From Bradyrhizobium arachidis (lineage in GTDB: Bacteria; Pseudomonadota; Alphaproteobacteria; Rhizobiales; Xanthobacteraceae): DNA of 64,000 nt. The position numbers were made by a program, and so were the translations under genes. Numbering within the stretch: position 1 is the stretch's first letter; each line of letters opens with the position of its first letter. The notes under the pieces were generated by a model. That model was not told the origin of the DNA. It saw nothing but the letters and a program-made list of their open reading frames with translations, and did no database searches. This document shows, piece by piece, positions 1 to 7,426 of this stretch. The stretch spans positions 4,836,001 through 4,900,000 of the forward strand of contig NZ_CP030050.1 in the NCBI RefSeq assembly GCF_015291705.1. Direction: 5' to 3'.

Positions 1-74
1 ATCCGGTCGCGGATCGCGGCAAGGTGGTCGCGTTGGCTGTCGGTCAATGGTTGGGCAAGGCGCGCATCGGGCAT
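1..74 (-). CDS. Partial hypothetical protein (N-terminus only)
   Basis: A leftward reading frame starts at ATG 74 and runs off the window edge after 24 codons (begins MPDARLAQPLTDSQ). A GGAG lies about 15 bases upstream. Too little is visible for a function. Given its place to the left of the phage repressor it may be another early phage protein. Confidence 0.3.
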   Translation of the reverse strand, partial: MPDARLAQPLTDSQRDHLAAIRDR

Positions 75-116
75 GGGCGGGCTCTCATCTCCGGAGGAAA
101 GGAGAGGCAGCCTATG

Positions 117-129
117 CGTACATAGTACG
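117..129. promoter_or_regulatory. Short inverted repeat, possible operator
   Basis: CGTAC and GTACG arms are separated by ATA in the 235-base gap between the leftward partial gene (start 74) and the rightward gene at 310. The position between divergent genes fits an operator, but the repeat is short and nothing else supports it. The rest of the gap 75-309 shows no other gene. Confidence 0.25.
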
Positions 130-309
130 TCCAGCAAGCAGTTATTGCGCTGTTGACTAGCCACTCCCAGGCAAAACCATTAGGCCGGGTCAACGGGAGA
201 AGATTCTTCGTGACAGTTCCCCACGACGGCCTACACTCCGCCTCCTGCCCTGGGGGGATCGTTCAGGAAATCGGGCAAGTGGCGCTGCCCAGCGTAGCGG
301 GGAAGTGGA

Positions 310-498
310 ATGCTCATGTTTGATCCCGACTACAAGCGGATCGAATTGGCGACTTACATTTGTTGCATGTTGCCGAAGGACGTGACTGAGGCCGTCGCAG
401 TGCTCTCACTGGCGACCCAGTTGGCGCCGACCATCCTGACAAGCAAGGAAGCTCAGCTGAACGAGATGAAAGCGCTGGACAGGCAGGCCGCGAGCTAG
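310..498 (+). CDS. Small hypothetical protein (62 aa)
   Basis: The frame begins after a good GGGGAAG ribosome site. The product is largely helical with an LATQLAPTIL segment and no motif that I recognise. It converges with the repressor gene and overlaps it by 4 bases, a compact arrangement typical of phage genes. Function unknown. Confidence 0.5.
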   Translation: MLMFDPDYKRIELATYICCMLPKDVTEAVAVLSLATQLAPTILTSKEAQLNEMKALDRQAAS

Positions 499-908
499 GA
501 GCGCTTGCGCCCGCGGCTCTTGGTCTTTGGAGCCGCCGTCGCTCGCTTCGGAAGAGGCTTCGCCGGAGCCTGCTGCAGTATGTGCTGGCGGGCCTTTTGC
601 TGCTGGCGCTCTAGCGCCTCGATGGCTCTGATCTGTTCGAGATAGTACGTCGACAGATTGCCGACCTTGCCGAACCAGAGCCACTCGATGCTCATGCCGT
701 CCAATTGCGTCATGATCATCATGGCGACGTGACGGGGGACCGGATAACCCTGCTCGTAGTTGTTCCATCGCTTGGCATCGAGGCCGAGGCGCGCAGCAAA
801 ATCCTGCTGATTTTCCCCGCTCACGATCTGCCGCAGCATTCGCAAACGCTTTTTGTAGGCCTCGATGTCGAAGCCGAAATCGTCGAGCCCTTCTAGCTTC
901 CTGACCAA
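495..908 (-). CDS. Phage repressor-like HTH protein
   Basis: This 137-residue protein has an XRE/Cro-type helix-turn-helix at about residues 15-60: a short basic start, RLRMLRQIVSGENQQDFAARLG, then DAKRWNNYEQGYPVPRHVAMMI. Its C-terminus is a basic Lys/Arg/Pro tail (TKSRGRKRS) instead of a LexA-type protease domain, so it should not be cleaved in an SOS response. It is transcribed leftward, divergently from a small Cro-like gene at 1098, the usual layout of a lysogeny switch. The DNA between 909 and 1097 would hold the operators. The role is inferred from the domain and the layout. Confidence 0.65.
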   Translation of the reverse strand: MVRKLEGLDDFGFDIEAYKKRLRMLRQIVSGENQQDFAARLGLDAKRWNNYEQGYPVPRHVAMMIMTQLDGMSIEWLWFGKVGNLSTYYLEQIRAIEALERQQQKARQHILQQAPAKPLPKRATAAPKTKSRGRKRS

Positions 909-1057
909 GCGCTATTCCCGCAATCAATGATTGGAATTTAAAACCTCTGCACGAGCTGCCCATGGCCCGCCTTCAGCAGGTTGTAGCTTGTGCGCAAAAA
1001 AATCAAGCCCCGCGCGCAGTGGCCACTTGCGGGCCGCAATTTGTTCGATAACCTAAC

Positions 1058-1090
1058 CCTACAAATTACTCTCGATGATCAGTGTGTAGG
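1058..1090. promoter_or_regulatory. Candidate repressor/Cro operator region
   Basis: Between the divergent repressor and Cro-like genes lies an inverted pair CCTACA (1058-1063) and TGTAGG (1085-1090), next to a TAAC half-site at 1049. Related TAAC-N4-GTTA palindromes occur beside other regulators in this window (37313, 41470). No clean -35/-10 pair was found, so promoter positions are unknown. Confidence 0.35.
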
Positions 1091-1097
1091 CTCACCT

Positions 1098-1310
1098 ATG
1101 AAGCATCTGACCACTGCGCGCGAGGTCGTCGAGCACCTCGGCGGCCTGGAGCGCGTCTGCGAGCTGACGCAGGCCAAGAGCAAGACCGCCTATAACTGGC
1201 CGACCCGCGCCAAGTCATTCCCGGCCTCGACCTATGTCGTGATGCAGCGTGCGCTGCGCCGTCGCAACGCGAGCGCGCCCGCGCATCTGTGGAACCAGCG
1301 CGGCGTCTAG
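1098..1310 (+). CDS. Small Cro-like / YdaS-type DNA-binding protein
   Basis: This 70-residue protein reads MKHLTTAREVVEHLGG then ERVCELTQAKSKTAYNWPTR, matching the pattern of small phage proteins that pick a target with one helix-turn-helix (Cro and YdaS types). A start at 990 would add 36 residues of poor protein character. ATG 1098 puts the start just after the candidate operators. It is the first gene of the rightward early region. I infer that it acts as the antirepressor arm of the switch. Confidence 0.55.
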   Translation: MKHLTTAREVVEHLGGLERVCELTQAKSKTAYNWPTRAKSFPASTYVVMQRALRRRNASAPAHLWNQRGV

Positions 1311-1323
1311 GGGAGGGCGGCTC

Positions 1324-1683
1324 ATGGGCGACCCATCCGTTCTTCCCGATGACGTGCCCGCCTTCCGCGTGCTCGACCGCAGGCCGCCGGAGCTGCACGA
1401 GATCGCGCTCGCCGCCTGCAACTATTATCGCGTCGGCCTCCATCCGGGGCTGAAGCTCAAGCACATCCGCGGGCTCATTGTGGTGCTGGCGCGCCGCTAC
1501 ACGCGCGCCTCGTTCCCCGCCATCGCCGCGGTGCTCGGCTGCAGCGAGAGCAATGCCGCCAGCATGGGCACCAAGATGAGCGGCAAGCTCGATGTCATCG
1601 AGCAGCTCCGCGACGACCGCGACGTCATCGAGCGTCGGATTGCCGACATCGTGCTCGCGCGCAGTGGAGGGTGGCATGGCTGA
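1324..1683 (+). CDS. DnaA C-terminal-domain-like DNA-binding protein
   Basis: The 119-residue product begins at ATG 1324 behind GGGAGGGCGG. Its middle (about residues 45-90) reads KLKHIRGLIVVLARRYTRAS followed by FPAIAAVLGCSESNAASM. This follows the helix-turn-helix of DnaA domain IV (Arg, then VLAR, a TxxSFPxI step, a small-residue turn and a second helix), the part of DnaA that binds DnaA boxes. It lacks any AAA+ ATPase part. Genes of this sort in phages may act at a phage origin or as regulators. Here it leads the replication/recombination operon and overlaps the next gene by 8 bases. The resemblance was judged by eye. Confidence 0.5.
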   Translation: MGDPSVLPDDVPAFRVLDRRPPELHEIALAACNYYRVGLHPGLKLKHIRGLIVVLARRYTRASFPAIAAVLGCSESNAASMGTKMSGKLDVIEQLRDDRDVIERRIADIVLARSGGWHG

Positions 1684-1861
1684 CAACGTCGTCAGGCTCA
1701 CGCCGATCAGCCACACGCAGCGCCTGCTGCGCGTGGCGATGGATGCCCAGTTTCTCGTCGAGAACTTGACCGCGCAGGAGGCCGCCTCCTTCCGCATGGC
1801 CATCGAGGACGCGCGCGACAACCTCTCCCGCCTGAGCGACCGTGCAGAAGGAAAATACTGA
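1676..1861 (+). CDS. Small hypothetical early phage protein (61 aa)
   Basis: Starts at ATG 1676 behind GGAGGG and overlaps the preceding gene. The product (MADNVVRLTPISHTQRLL...) is helical and rich in Glu/Asp and Arg, with no known motif. Its stop shares an ATGA with the Gp157 gene, implying translational coupling. Function unknown. Confidence 0.5.
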   Translation: MADNVVRLTPISHTQRLLRVAMDAQFLVENLTAQEAASFRMAIEDARDNLSRLSDRAEGKY

Positions 1862-2361
1862 TGAAGCCGCATGAAGTCGACGCGCTGCGCCTGGAGATCG
1901 AGAAGCTGGCCCGCGACTATCCCGAGATCGCCGAGGACGAGGTGTTGCGCGCGGACATGCTCGACGCCGATACCTCGCTCGTGGACGTGCTCACCGCGCT
2001 GATCCGCCTGGGCGAGGATGCCCGCACGCTGCGCGACGGCACCAAGCAGCAGCAGGAGAACTTGAAGGCGCGGGCCGACCGGTTCGGCCGCCGCTTGGAA
2101 TTCACCCGCGCGCTGATGCTGTCCATCCTCAACGCCGCCGCCTTGCGCAAGGTCGAGCTGCCGGAGGCGACCGTCTATTTGCGCAACAACCCGCAGCAGC
2201 TGATCGGCGAGCCCGATGCAGACGCGCTGCCGGACGAATTCGTGAAAATCAAACGGACGGCGGATCGCGCGGCGATCAAGGCGGCGTTGCAGGCCGGGCG
2301 CGAATTGCCCGGCCTGCAGCTCTCCAATGCGTCGCCCTCGATCATGGTGATGGTGAAGTGA
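1861..2361 (+). CDS. Siphovirus Gp157 family protein
   Basis: The 166-residue protein has an N-terminal helical region rich in Glu/Arg (coiled-coil-like, residues 5-85) and the C-terminal signature of the Gp157 family: LPEATVYLRNNPQQLIGEP, then LPDEFVKIKRTADRAAIK and ALQAGRELPGLQL. Family members are early phage proteins, proposed to give resistance to host nucleases. Here it directly precedes a RAD52-type annealing protein and overlaps it in a TGATG, the usual pairing in phage recombination modules. Confidence 0.8.
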   Translation: MKPHEVDALRLEIEKLARDYPEIAEDEVLRADMLDADTSLVDVLTALIRLGEDARTLRDGTKQQQENLKARADRFGRRLEFTRALMLSILNAAALRKVELPEATVYLRNNPQQLIGEPDADALPDEFVKIKRTADRAAIKAALQAGRELPGLQLSNASPSIMVMVK

Positions 2362-3020
2362 TGTTCGACGACGAGATCAAGGCCGCGCTCGACGCGCCAC
2401 TCAACCGCGCCCATGTCAAGGAGCGCGAGCAGGGCGGGCGAAAGCTCTCCTACATCGAGGGCTGGGTCGCCATCGCCGAAGCCAATCGCATTTTCGGATT
2501 TGATGGCTGGACCCGCGAGACCATCGATCTCAAATGCGTTGCGGAGAACGCGCGCGAGATCGGCCGCGACAAGGTGCCGGGCTTCGGGGTGACCTACAAC
2601 GCCAGGGTCCGCGTCACGGTCGGCCGCGTGGTGCGCGAGGGCAGCGGCTCCGGCCACGGCATCGACCGTGACCTCGGCCTCGCGCATGAGAGCGCGCTGA
2701 AGGAGGCCGAGACCGACGCGATGAAGCGCGCCTTCATGACGTTCGGCAACGTGTTCGGTCTCGCGCTCTACGACAAGACGCAGAGCAACGTCGTCGACGA
2801 GGCCGAGCTGCGGCGGCAGGTCGAGATGGCGGCGAAGCGGACCTCGTTCCTCGAACACTACAAGTCGTCCATCGACGACTACACCGACAAGACCAAGCTG
2901 CTGACATGGTGGAACAGCGATGCGCAGAAGGCGGCGCGGCGCAATTACGAGCTGAGCTACGACGACGTTGAAATGTTGAAGGCGCGCGTGCGCCAGAAAG
3001 CGGAGGCGCTCGATGCCTGA
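2361..3020 (+). CDS. RAD52-family single-strand annealing protein
   Basis: This 219-residue protein matches the RAD52/RAD22 annealing core: LSYIEGWVAIAEANRIFGFDGW near residues 30-50, a beta region with FGVTYNARVRVTVG, then a GxGxG-like stretch GSGSGHGIDRDLGLAHESALKEAETDAMKRAF. The C-terminal third is charged and variable. It should anneal complementary single strands for phage recombination or repair. ATG 2361 overlaps the Gp157 stop; the GTG three bases earlier is less likely. It sits in the early operon and the gene after it overlaps by 8 bases. Confidence 0.85.
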   Translation: MFDDEIKAALDAPLNRAHVKEREQGGRKLSYIEGWVAIAEANRIFGFDGWTRETIDLKCVAENAREIGRDKVPGFGVTYNARVRVTVGRVVREGSGSGHGIDRDLGLAHESALKEAETDAMKRAFMTFGNVFGLALYDKTQSNVVDEAELRRQVEMAAKRTSFLEHYKSSIDDYTDKTKLLTWWNSDAQKAARRNYELSYDDVEMLKARVRQKAEALDA

Positions 3021-3318
3021 GTTCGATCTGGAGAAGTCGCAGATGCTGCGCGACGCGGGGATGGCGCTGGTGATGGACCACAATCAGACCTTCAAAACGC
3101 AGTTCGAGCGCTTCATCGATTATTTGCCGCGCGGCTGGACCGGCACCTGCGAGGACATTCGCAGGGACTGGATCGGCATCGTGCCACACCGCAATGCCTG
3201 GGGCGCCTGCTGGAACGCGGCCAAGAAGCGCGGCCAGCTCGTCGAGCTGCCGATCAGGGTGGCGATGACGGCGAGTAGGTCGCACGGGCGGCGCACCAAC
3301 CTGCATCGGAAAGTGTGA
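3013..3318 (+). CDS. Conserved phage protein (101 aa)
   Basis: The product contains a block often seen in phage early proteins: GTCEDIRRDWIG, then PHRNAWGACWNAAKKRG and a basic end with SHGRRTNLHRK. The block suggests a small nucleic-acid-associated protein but no activity is known to me. It overlaps the RAD52-like gene upstream and its stop overlaps the next start in GTGATG. Confidence 0.6.
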   Translation: MPEFDLEKSQMLRDAGMALVMDHNQTFKTQFERFIDYLPRGWTGTCEDIRRDWIGIVPHRNAWGACWNAAKKRGQLVELPIRVAMTASRSHGRRTNLHRKV

Positions 3319-3788
3319 TGAGCAAAGAGCTGAAGGGTGCGCTGTTCTTCTCTGATCAGCCGCCGCACGTCACCGGCTTTCTGGTGATCGCAGGCACCGA
3401 ATACGAGATCGCGGGCTGGAAGGCCAGTGAGGTGCGCGCCGAGATCACGGCGCGCAAGCGTGGCGTGCGCCAGGAGCCGGAGCAGGAAGACATCTTCGGC
3501 GGCAGCCGCGATGCCGACACCGCCCAGGAGCGCGACAAATGGGCTGCGCTCGGCCCGACAAAGCAGGCGGGCATCCGCTGCAAGGAGCCGGTGTTCTGGC
3601 GCTTCCTTGAGGAGGAGCACCGCTACAGGGACGTGACGTGCGAGCAGCACGCCGCCGATTGCGTGCGTCATCACTGCGGCATCGCCAGCCGCAGCGATCT
3701 CGGCAAGCCGGGCCGATCCGAAGAGCGCAAGCGCTGGCACCGGCTCGACAATCAATTCGAGGCGTGGCGCATCGCCGAGAATGCATAA
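3318..3788 (+). CDS. Hypothetical early phage protein (156 aa)
   Basis: The N-terminal 45 residues (ELKGALFFSDQPPHVTGFLV and the following TEYEIAGWKAS) form a small beta fold. An acidic linker follows, then a C-terminal block with CKEPVFWRFL and CEQHAADCVRHHCGIASRS, which resembles phage proteins of unknown role. Several Cys/His residues there could bind a metal, but no classic spacing is evident. ATG 3318 overlaps the preceding stop. Confidence 0.5.
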   Translation: MSKELKGALFFSDQPPHVTGFLVIAGTEYEIAGWKASEVRAEITARKRGVRQEPEQEDIFGGSRDADTAQERDKWAALGPTKQAGIRCKEPVFWRFLEEEHRYRDVTCEQHAADCVRHHCGIASRSDLGKPGRSEERKRWHRLDNQFEAWRIAENA

Positions 3789-3808
3789 CCCAGCGGGAGG
3801 ACAGGCCC

Positions 3809-4228
3809 ATGACGAAGCAGACGAAGCAGGTAGCGACGCAGGATCAGGTCATCGAGATTTATGAGGAGCTGAAGCTTGTCCTCAAGAGGACCGGGGAGAA
3901 GACGTGCGAGTACCTCAACGGCAACACCGACGCCACCGTCGCAGCCAAGCTGGGGGTCGGCGTGCAGTCCGTCACCAGCATTCGCACCAAGCGGTTCGGC
4001 ACGTTCTTTGAGCGCGGCGACACGCCGCCCGGCGGCACCGTCATCGGGGCGCTGCGGGACGAGGTCGCCGCCTTGCGCCGCGAGCTTTCGGAGCTGCGCC
4101 AAGCGGTCGTCGAAATACTGCCGCGCTACAACAAGCTGATCGACACGCTGGTGCTGCCGCCGCATAGCGTCAGCGTGCGGCACCTCAAGGTGCCGACCAA
4201 TGACAAGCCGCCAGCCCCGCGCGCGTGA
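3809..4228 (+). CDS. Hypothetical phage protein with HTH-like region and coiled coil
   Basis: Start ATG 3809 follows GGGAGGACAGG. Residues 10-65 (DQVIEIYEELKLVLKRTGEK through NTDATVAAKLGVGVQSVTSI) look like a helical DNA-binding unit. Residues about 75-105 (ALRDEVAALRRELSELRQAV) make a heptad coiled coil that should dimerise the protein. A tail with Pro and basic residues follows. A DNA-binding regulator is a fair guess, unproven. Confidence 0.5.
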   Translation: MTKQTKQVATQDQVIEIYEELKLVLKRTGEKTCEYLNGNTDATVAAKLGVGVQSVTSIRTKRFGTFFERGDTPPGGTVIGALRDEVAALRRELSELRQAVVEILPRYNKLIDTLVLPPHSVSVRHLKVPTNDKPPAPRA

Positions 4229-4232
4229 CGAC

Positions 4233-4445
4233 ATGAAGAAGCGATGGTCGATCTGGGTCCGCGAATACGGCAGCGACCACGACGTCGAGCTGATGCAGCT
4301 CGACGGCGACCCTGCGCCCGTGGTGAAGGGGCTGCACGCCAAGTCGATCACGATCCAGAAGAGCCTATTTGAGCCGGGCAAACGCAGAAGCAAGATTCCG
4401 CGCTACACCTTCGTGCGCGTGGTCGACAACAGTGCAGGCGAGTGA
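4233..4445 (+). CDS. Small hypothetical phage protein (70 aa)
   Basis: Starts 4 bases after the previous stop (ATG 4233; ATG 4200 would overlap the previous gene). The product is beta-rich (WSIWVREYGSDHDVELMQL ... YTFVRVVDN) with no motif that I know. Its stop overlaps the DUF1376 gene start in GTGATG, so it belongs to the same operon. Confidence 0.5.
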   Translation: MKKRWSIWVREYGSDHDVELMQLDGDPAPVVKGLHAKSITIQKSLFEPGKRRSKIPRYTFVRVVDNSAGE

Positions 4446-4798
4446 TGGTGAAGCTTCCATGGTTTCCAATCCATGTTGGCGACTATCTGGCCGACACTGG
4501 GCATCTCTCTCCCGCGCAGCACGGCGCCTACATGCTGCTGTTGCTTCATTCGTGGAAGACCGGCGCGCTGGCCGATGACGACGAGCAGCTCGCCAACATC
4601 ACGCGCATGACGGCTGACGAGTGGCGCGCAAACCGCGCGACGCTGTTGCGCTTCTTCCACAAGGACTGCAATGAGGGCTGGCGCAGCGCGCGCCTGGAGC
4701 ACGAGCGGCAGCGCGCTCAGGAGACGTCCCAGCGCCGTTCCCTGGCCGGATCGAAGGGCGGAACGAAGTCCGCGATGAACCGGCTCCTCAAAAAGTAA
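4445..4798 (+). CDS. DUF1376 (YdaU-like) phage replication protein, short form
   Basis: The N-terminus carries the family hallmark: LPWFPIHVGDYLADTGHL, then SPAQHGAYMLLLLHSWKTG and a following LANITRMTADEWR. DUF1376 proteins are winged-helix proteins near phage replication genes. Many are longer, with a C-terminal extension that binds a helicase or initiator. This one is only 117 residues and ends in a basic GSKGGTKSAMNRLLKK tail. It is the last gene of the early operon. Confidence 0.75.
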   Translation: MVKLPWFPIHVGDYLADTGHLSPAQHGAYMLLLLHSWKTGALADDDEQLANITRMTADEWRANRATLLRFFHKDCNEGWRSARLEHERQRAQETSQRRSLAGSKGGTKSAMNRLLKK

Positions 4799-4970
4799 GC
4801 AATGCTGCAGCCCGGCTATAGCCCGGCTTTCGTTTTGCTGCAGCTCGGCTCAACCACCTACACCTACACTTTTAATAACTACTACCTTCTCTGTAGCTGC
4901 GCGCGCGAAGGGCTTGCCGGTGTGGAAACTGTGGATATAGCGTGCCACGCATTCTCGCCGGAGATCGCTG

Positions 4971-5483
4971 ATGGACACGATGCTCGACGACGCAGGACCA
5001 ACGCCCGAACGCCTGCACAAGGCCGGACAATTTTTCACCGTCGCCGGGCGCGCGCGATCCAGCCGCAAGGTGACCATGCTCGACGACGCGCTGGGCAAGG
5101 CGTGGCTGCGCCAGATCATCTCGGCCCAGGAATACTCGGCGCTGCGCCGTTACGCGCTGCACTGGGTCGCTGGCGGGCTGCAGGGGCCACTCGGGAGTGT
5201 CGACCTCAATCGCATCTACGCCTTCGACCCCAGCAGCATGACCGGGCTGGCCAGGAGCGAGGCGCAGCTCGATCACAAGCGGACCTACTACGCCGCCAAG
5301 CAGGCCATCGGCTTCAACCCGTCATTCGTCGCCGATCAGGTGGCGTGCTTCGGCCGCGGTCTGCAGGAGACGGGGATGTCGATGGGGTTTAGGTCGCCCT
5401 ATCGCGCCAGGGAGCGCGCCGCGGAATATCTGTCGAGTGCGGGGGCGGGGCTTTCGAAGTTTTTCGAGACGCTGCGCGGTTGA
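4971..5483 (+). CDS. Conserved phage protein of unknown function (170 aa)
   Basis: The product begins MDTMLDDAGPTPERLHKAGQ and is mostly helical (AWLRQIISAQEYSALRRYAL, RSEAQLDHKRTYYAAKQAI), ending ERAAEYLSSAGAGLSKFFETL. Its position at the end of the early region, before the late genes, would fit a late-gene regulator, but nothing in the sequence proves that. The last 60 bases and the DNA after them are repeated in decayed form at about 5966-6093, on the far side of the NTF2-like gene. The 170 bases upstream (4801-4970) contain a repeated CTGCAGC(C/T)CGGC and no gene. Confidence 0.5.
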   Translation: MDTMLDDAGPTPERLHKAGQFFTVAGRARSSRKVTMLDDALGKAWLRQIISAQEYSALRRYALHWVAGGLQGPLGSVDLNRIYAFDPSSMTGLARSEAQLDHKRTYYAAKQAIGFNPSFVADQVACFGRGLQETGMSMGFRSPYRARERAAEYLSSAGAGLSKFFETLRG

Positions 5484-5535
5484 CCAAAGGGGCGATCTGC
5501 GCGATCTTTTCGTTATCTATCCTACATGCGCCTCT
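5408..5535 (+). repeat. Left copy of direct repeat flanking the NTF2-like gene
   Basis: This stretch covers the 3' end of the 170-residue gene and the DNA just after it. It aligns with 5966-6093, for example TATCTG(T/G)CGAG(T/C)GC(G/A)GGGGCGGG and, past the stop codon, GCGCGATC followed by a TATC(T/G)ATCC block. Identity by eye is roughly 70 percent with small gaps. Confidence 0.65.
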
Positions 5536-5570
5536 TAATTCGACGTAGGGCGGCGGCGCAGGAGGTGTGT

Positions 5571-5915
5571 ATGTCTTTTGACCCGATGGCCGCCGCCCTC
5601 GACTGGCTCGATGCCTACCGCGCGGGCGATATCGAAACGCTACTCGAAATGTACGCCAAAGATGCCCTGGTCTACTGCGATTGTGACCAATTGGCGATCT
5701 CCGGCAGAGAAAACCTGCGTGTCTATTGGACCAACCATCTGCAGGAACACCCAGCTGCCGAACTGGACAATCTTCGGCTCTCGCACGGTGTCGCAATGAT
5801 CTCGTACGTCAGCGGGGAAAACATACTGCAGGCGGTCTTGGACTTTAATGATGCCGGTAAAATCAGGACACTGAGCTGCCGTCCAACACAGCGGGCTTCG
5901 TTCGGCTCCTGCTAA
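5571..5915 (+). CDS. NTF2-like / SnoaL-fold small protein (cargo gene)
   Basis: The 114-residue product starts at ATG 5571 behind AGGAGGTGTGT. It has the NTF2-like pattern: an N-terminal helix (AALDWLDAYRAGDIETLLEMY), then AKDALVYCDCDQLAISGREN, LRVYWTNHL and beta strands to the end. Such proteins may be enzymes or ligand-binding proteins; no specific activity can be told. It carries its own strong ribosome site, its base composition is less GC-rich than its neighbours, and it is framed by a direct repeat of phage sequence, so it looks like an acquired cassette. Confidence 0.65.
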   Translation: MSFDPMAAALDWLDAYRAGDIETLLEMYAKDALVYCDCDQLAISGRENLRVYWTNHLQEHPAAELDNLRLSHGVAMISYVSGENILQAVLDFNDAGKIRTLSCRPTQRASFGSC

Positions 5916-5965
5916 GACCTCCGGCCTAGCGCGCTCCGCTTGCTCAATTGAGCTTCATTCGCGGC

Positions 5966-6093
5966 TGAGGAGCCCGAAGAACAGTATCTGGCGAGCGCAG
6001 GGGCGGGAGCTGGCGGCGTTCTTTGACACGCTGAAGCGTTGACCGATGGGACGTTTTGCGCGATCAATCTGCTATCGATCCGCCGTACGTCTC
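5966..6093 (+). repeat. Right, decayed copy of direct repeat flanking the NTF2-like gene
   Basis: Aligns with 5408-5535. The reading frame of the gene 3' end is broken here by small indels, so this copy cannot encode the same C-terminus. The terminator at 6144 follows it. Confidence 0.65.
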
Positions 6094-6143
6094 TGCTCAA
6101 GTTTCCCTTGCGCTCCGGGCCGCTCGGCAGATGGATTGAAGAG

Positions 6144-6169
6144 CCCCCGGCGCCGCCCGCCGGGGGTTT
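6144..6169. terminator. Strong hairpin terminator
   Basis: CCCCCGGCG (6144-6152) and CGCCGGGGG (6158-6166) pair over 9 bp with a 5-base loop and are followed by TTT. It separates the rightward early region from the leftward genes 6187-7280 and may serve both. Confidence 0.75.
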
Positions 6170-6186
6170 GACATTTGAGTGCCCGC

Positions 6187-6396
6187 TCAGCAGCTCAATC
6201 GCGCCCTGTGTTCGGCCTCTTCGCGCTTTACCCGCGCTGATGCTTCCAGATTTCGTTTGTGCCCCTCGCGCGCAGCTCGTCTGTCAGGCGCCTCGACCCA
6301 CAGATAGACCGCAAAGCAAAGCGCAAACAGCGTGACTGGCCAGTATTCAATCAACAGCACCATGATGGTGATGGCCGTGGCGATGATCATGCTCAT
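6187..6396 (-). CDS. Small membrane protein (69 aa)
   Basis: Starts MSMIIATAITIMVLLIEYW and has one or two membrane segments in residues 1-37, followed by a charged tail (APDRRAAREGHKRNLEASAR...). The start codon overlaps the stop of the upstream HTH gene (ATGA). The function is unknown. A phage membrane protein such as a superinfection-exclusion factor would fit but is not shown. Confidence 0.55.
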   Translation of the reverse strand: MSMIIATAITIMVLLIEYWPVTLFALCFAVYLWVEAPDRRAAREGHKRNLEASARVKREEAEHRARLSC

Positions 6397-6632
6397 GGGC
6401 GCAGCTCCTCGGGCTTGGTGCCGGTGTCGAGCATCAGATTGACCAGCATGGCGATGTGGCGCGGCACCTCGGCCTCGCCTGAAATCCATTTACGCACCTG
6501 CCGGTCGCCGCAGCCGATGGTCTCGGAGAAGGCGAGCGAGCGGGCGCGCACGCTGGCGGGGTTGTCGTAGAGCTGGCTGAGGGCAGCATCGAGCTGCGCG
6601 CCGTCCATGGCTTTAGGCGGCTTCGGCGACAT
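6393..6632 (-). CDS. Small HTH DNA-binding protein (79 aa)
   Basis: The sequence DAALSQLYDNPASVRARSLA then FSETIGCGDRQVRKWISGEA and EVPRHIAMLVNLML is a compact XRE-like helix-turn-helix; the same EVPRHIAM pattern recurs in the repressor at 495 (PVPRHVAMM). It overlaps the 3' end of the broken recombinase gene and is coupled to the membrane protein downstream. Probably a regulator. Confidence 0.6.
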   Translation of the reverse strand: MSPKPPKAMDGAQLDAALSQLYDNPASVRARSLAFSETIGCGDRQVRKWISGEAEVPRHIAMLVNLMLDTGTKPEELRP

Positions 6633-7280
6633 TGACCTCTCCCTGGAGGCGATTGACGAGGCGGACGACGGTGGAGCTGCGCCACTCGCCGCCGGTGACG
6701 GACTTGATGCCGCGCGCGTTCAGCTCGGCGGCGATTTTGCGCGACGACAGGCCGAGCAGCGGCTCGACGATGTCGCGCAGGTTCTCGGCAAAGGCCTGCG
6801 CCGCATCGGCGTTGGCTTTGGCCAGGGCGGCGTTGCCCAGCACCTGACCGCGGGCCTTGGCGGCCTGGAGCGCGGCCGAGGTGCGCGCGCGATGTCGTTG
6901 CGCTCCTTCTCGGCGATGGCGGCGTAGATGTGCAGCATGAACGGGTCGACGTTCGGGCCGAGGGCGGCGACGACGAACGGCACGCGCTGCGCCATTAGCG
7001 CGGAAATGAAAGCGACATCGCGCGACAAGCGGTCGAGCTTGGCAACCAGCACGGCGCACTTGAGCTTCTTCGCCTGCTTCAGCGCCGCGGCGAGCTGCGG
7101 CCGACGCTCCAGGGCATCAAACCCCTTGGCGGTCTCGACCTCCAGATATTCGGCGACAATCTCGTAGCCCTCGGCCGCGGCGAACCGCTCGTTGGCGGCG
7201 CGCTGAGCCTCCAAGCCGAGGCCGGAGCGGCCCTGGCTCTCACGCGACACGCGGATGTAGGAAATGATCTGCTTCGTCAT
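6613..7280 (-). pseudogene. Serine recombinase (resolvase/invertase family), frameshifted
   Basis: The N-terminal frame (from ATG 7280) has the catalytic domain: YIRVS with catalytic Ser12, [20 protein letters not shown], and [20 protein letters not shown]. At about 6882-6891, inside a run of alternating CG, the frame breaks. The next frame continues with [14 protein letters not shown] and the C-terminal DNA-binding part [20 protein letters not shown] ending EGEVNVAEAA-like at 6613. Removing one GC unit or adding one base restores a protein of about 222 residues. It may be inactive, or the repeat may slip. It could once have acted as the phage integrase or an inverting enzyme. Confidence 0.8.
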
Positions 7281-7426
7281 GGCGGTCCCCCCTTGCGGCG
7301 AACCACCATATAGGCCTTTAAGACCTACACGTCAACAGATGGACCTTGTGTGCTTGATCGTCAGGCGGACCAGGGGCGAACGACTATTGTTCAGCGATCC
7401 AGGTCCGCACCGCGCGGCCACGCGCC

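Noticed and set aside
4802..5392. Plus-strand open frame before the 170-residue phage gene
   Set aside because: It overlaps that gene in another frame, is Arg-rich and has no ribosome site.
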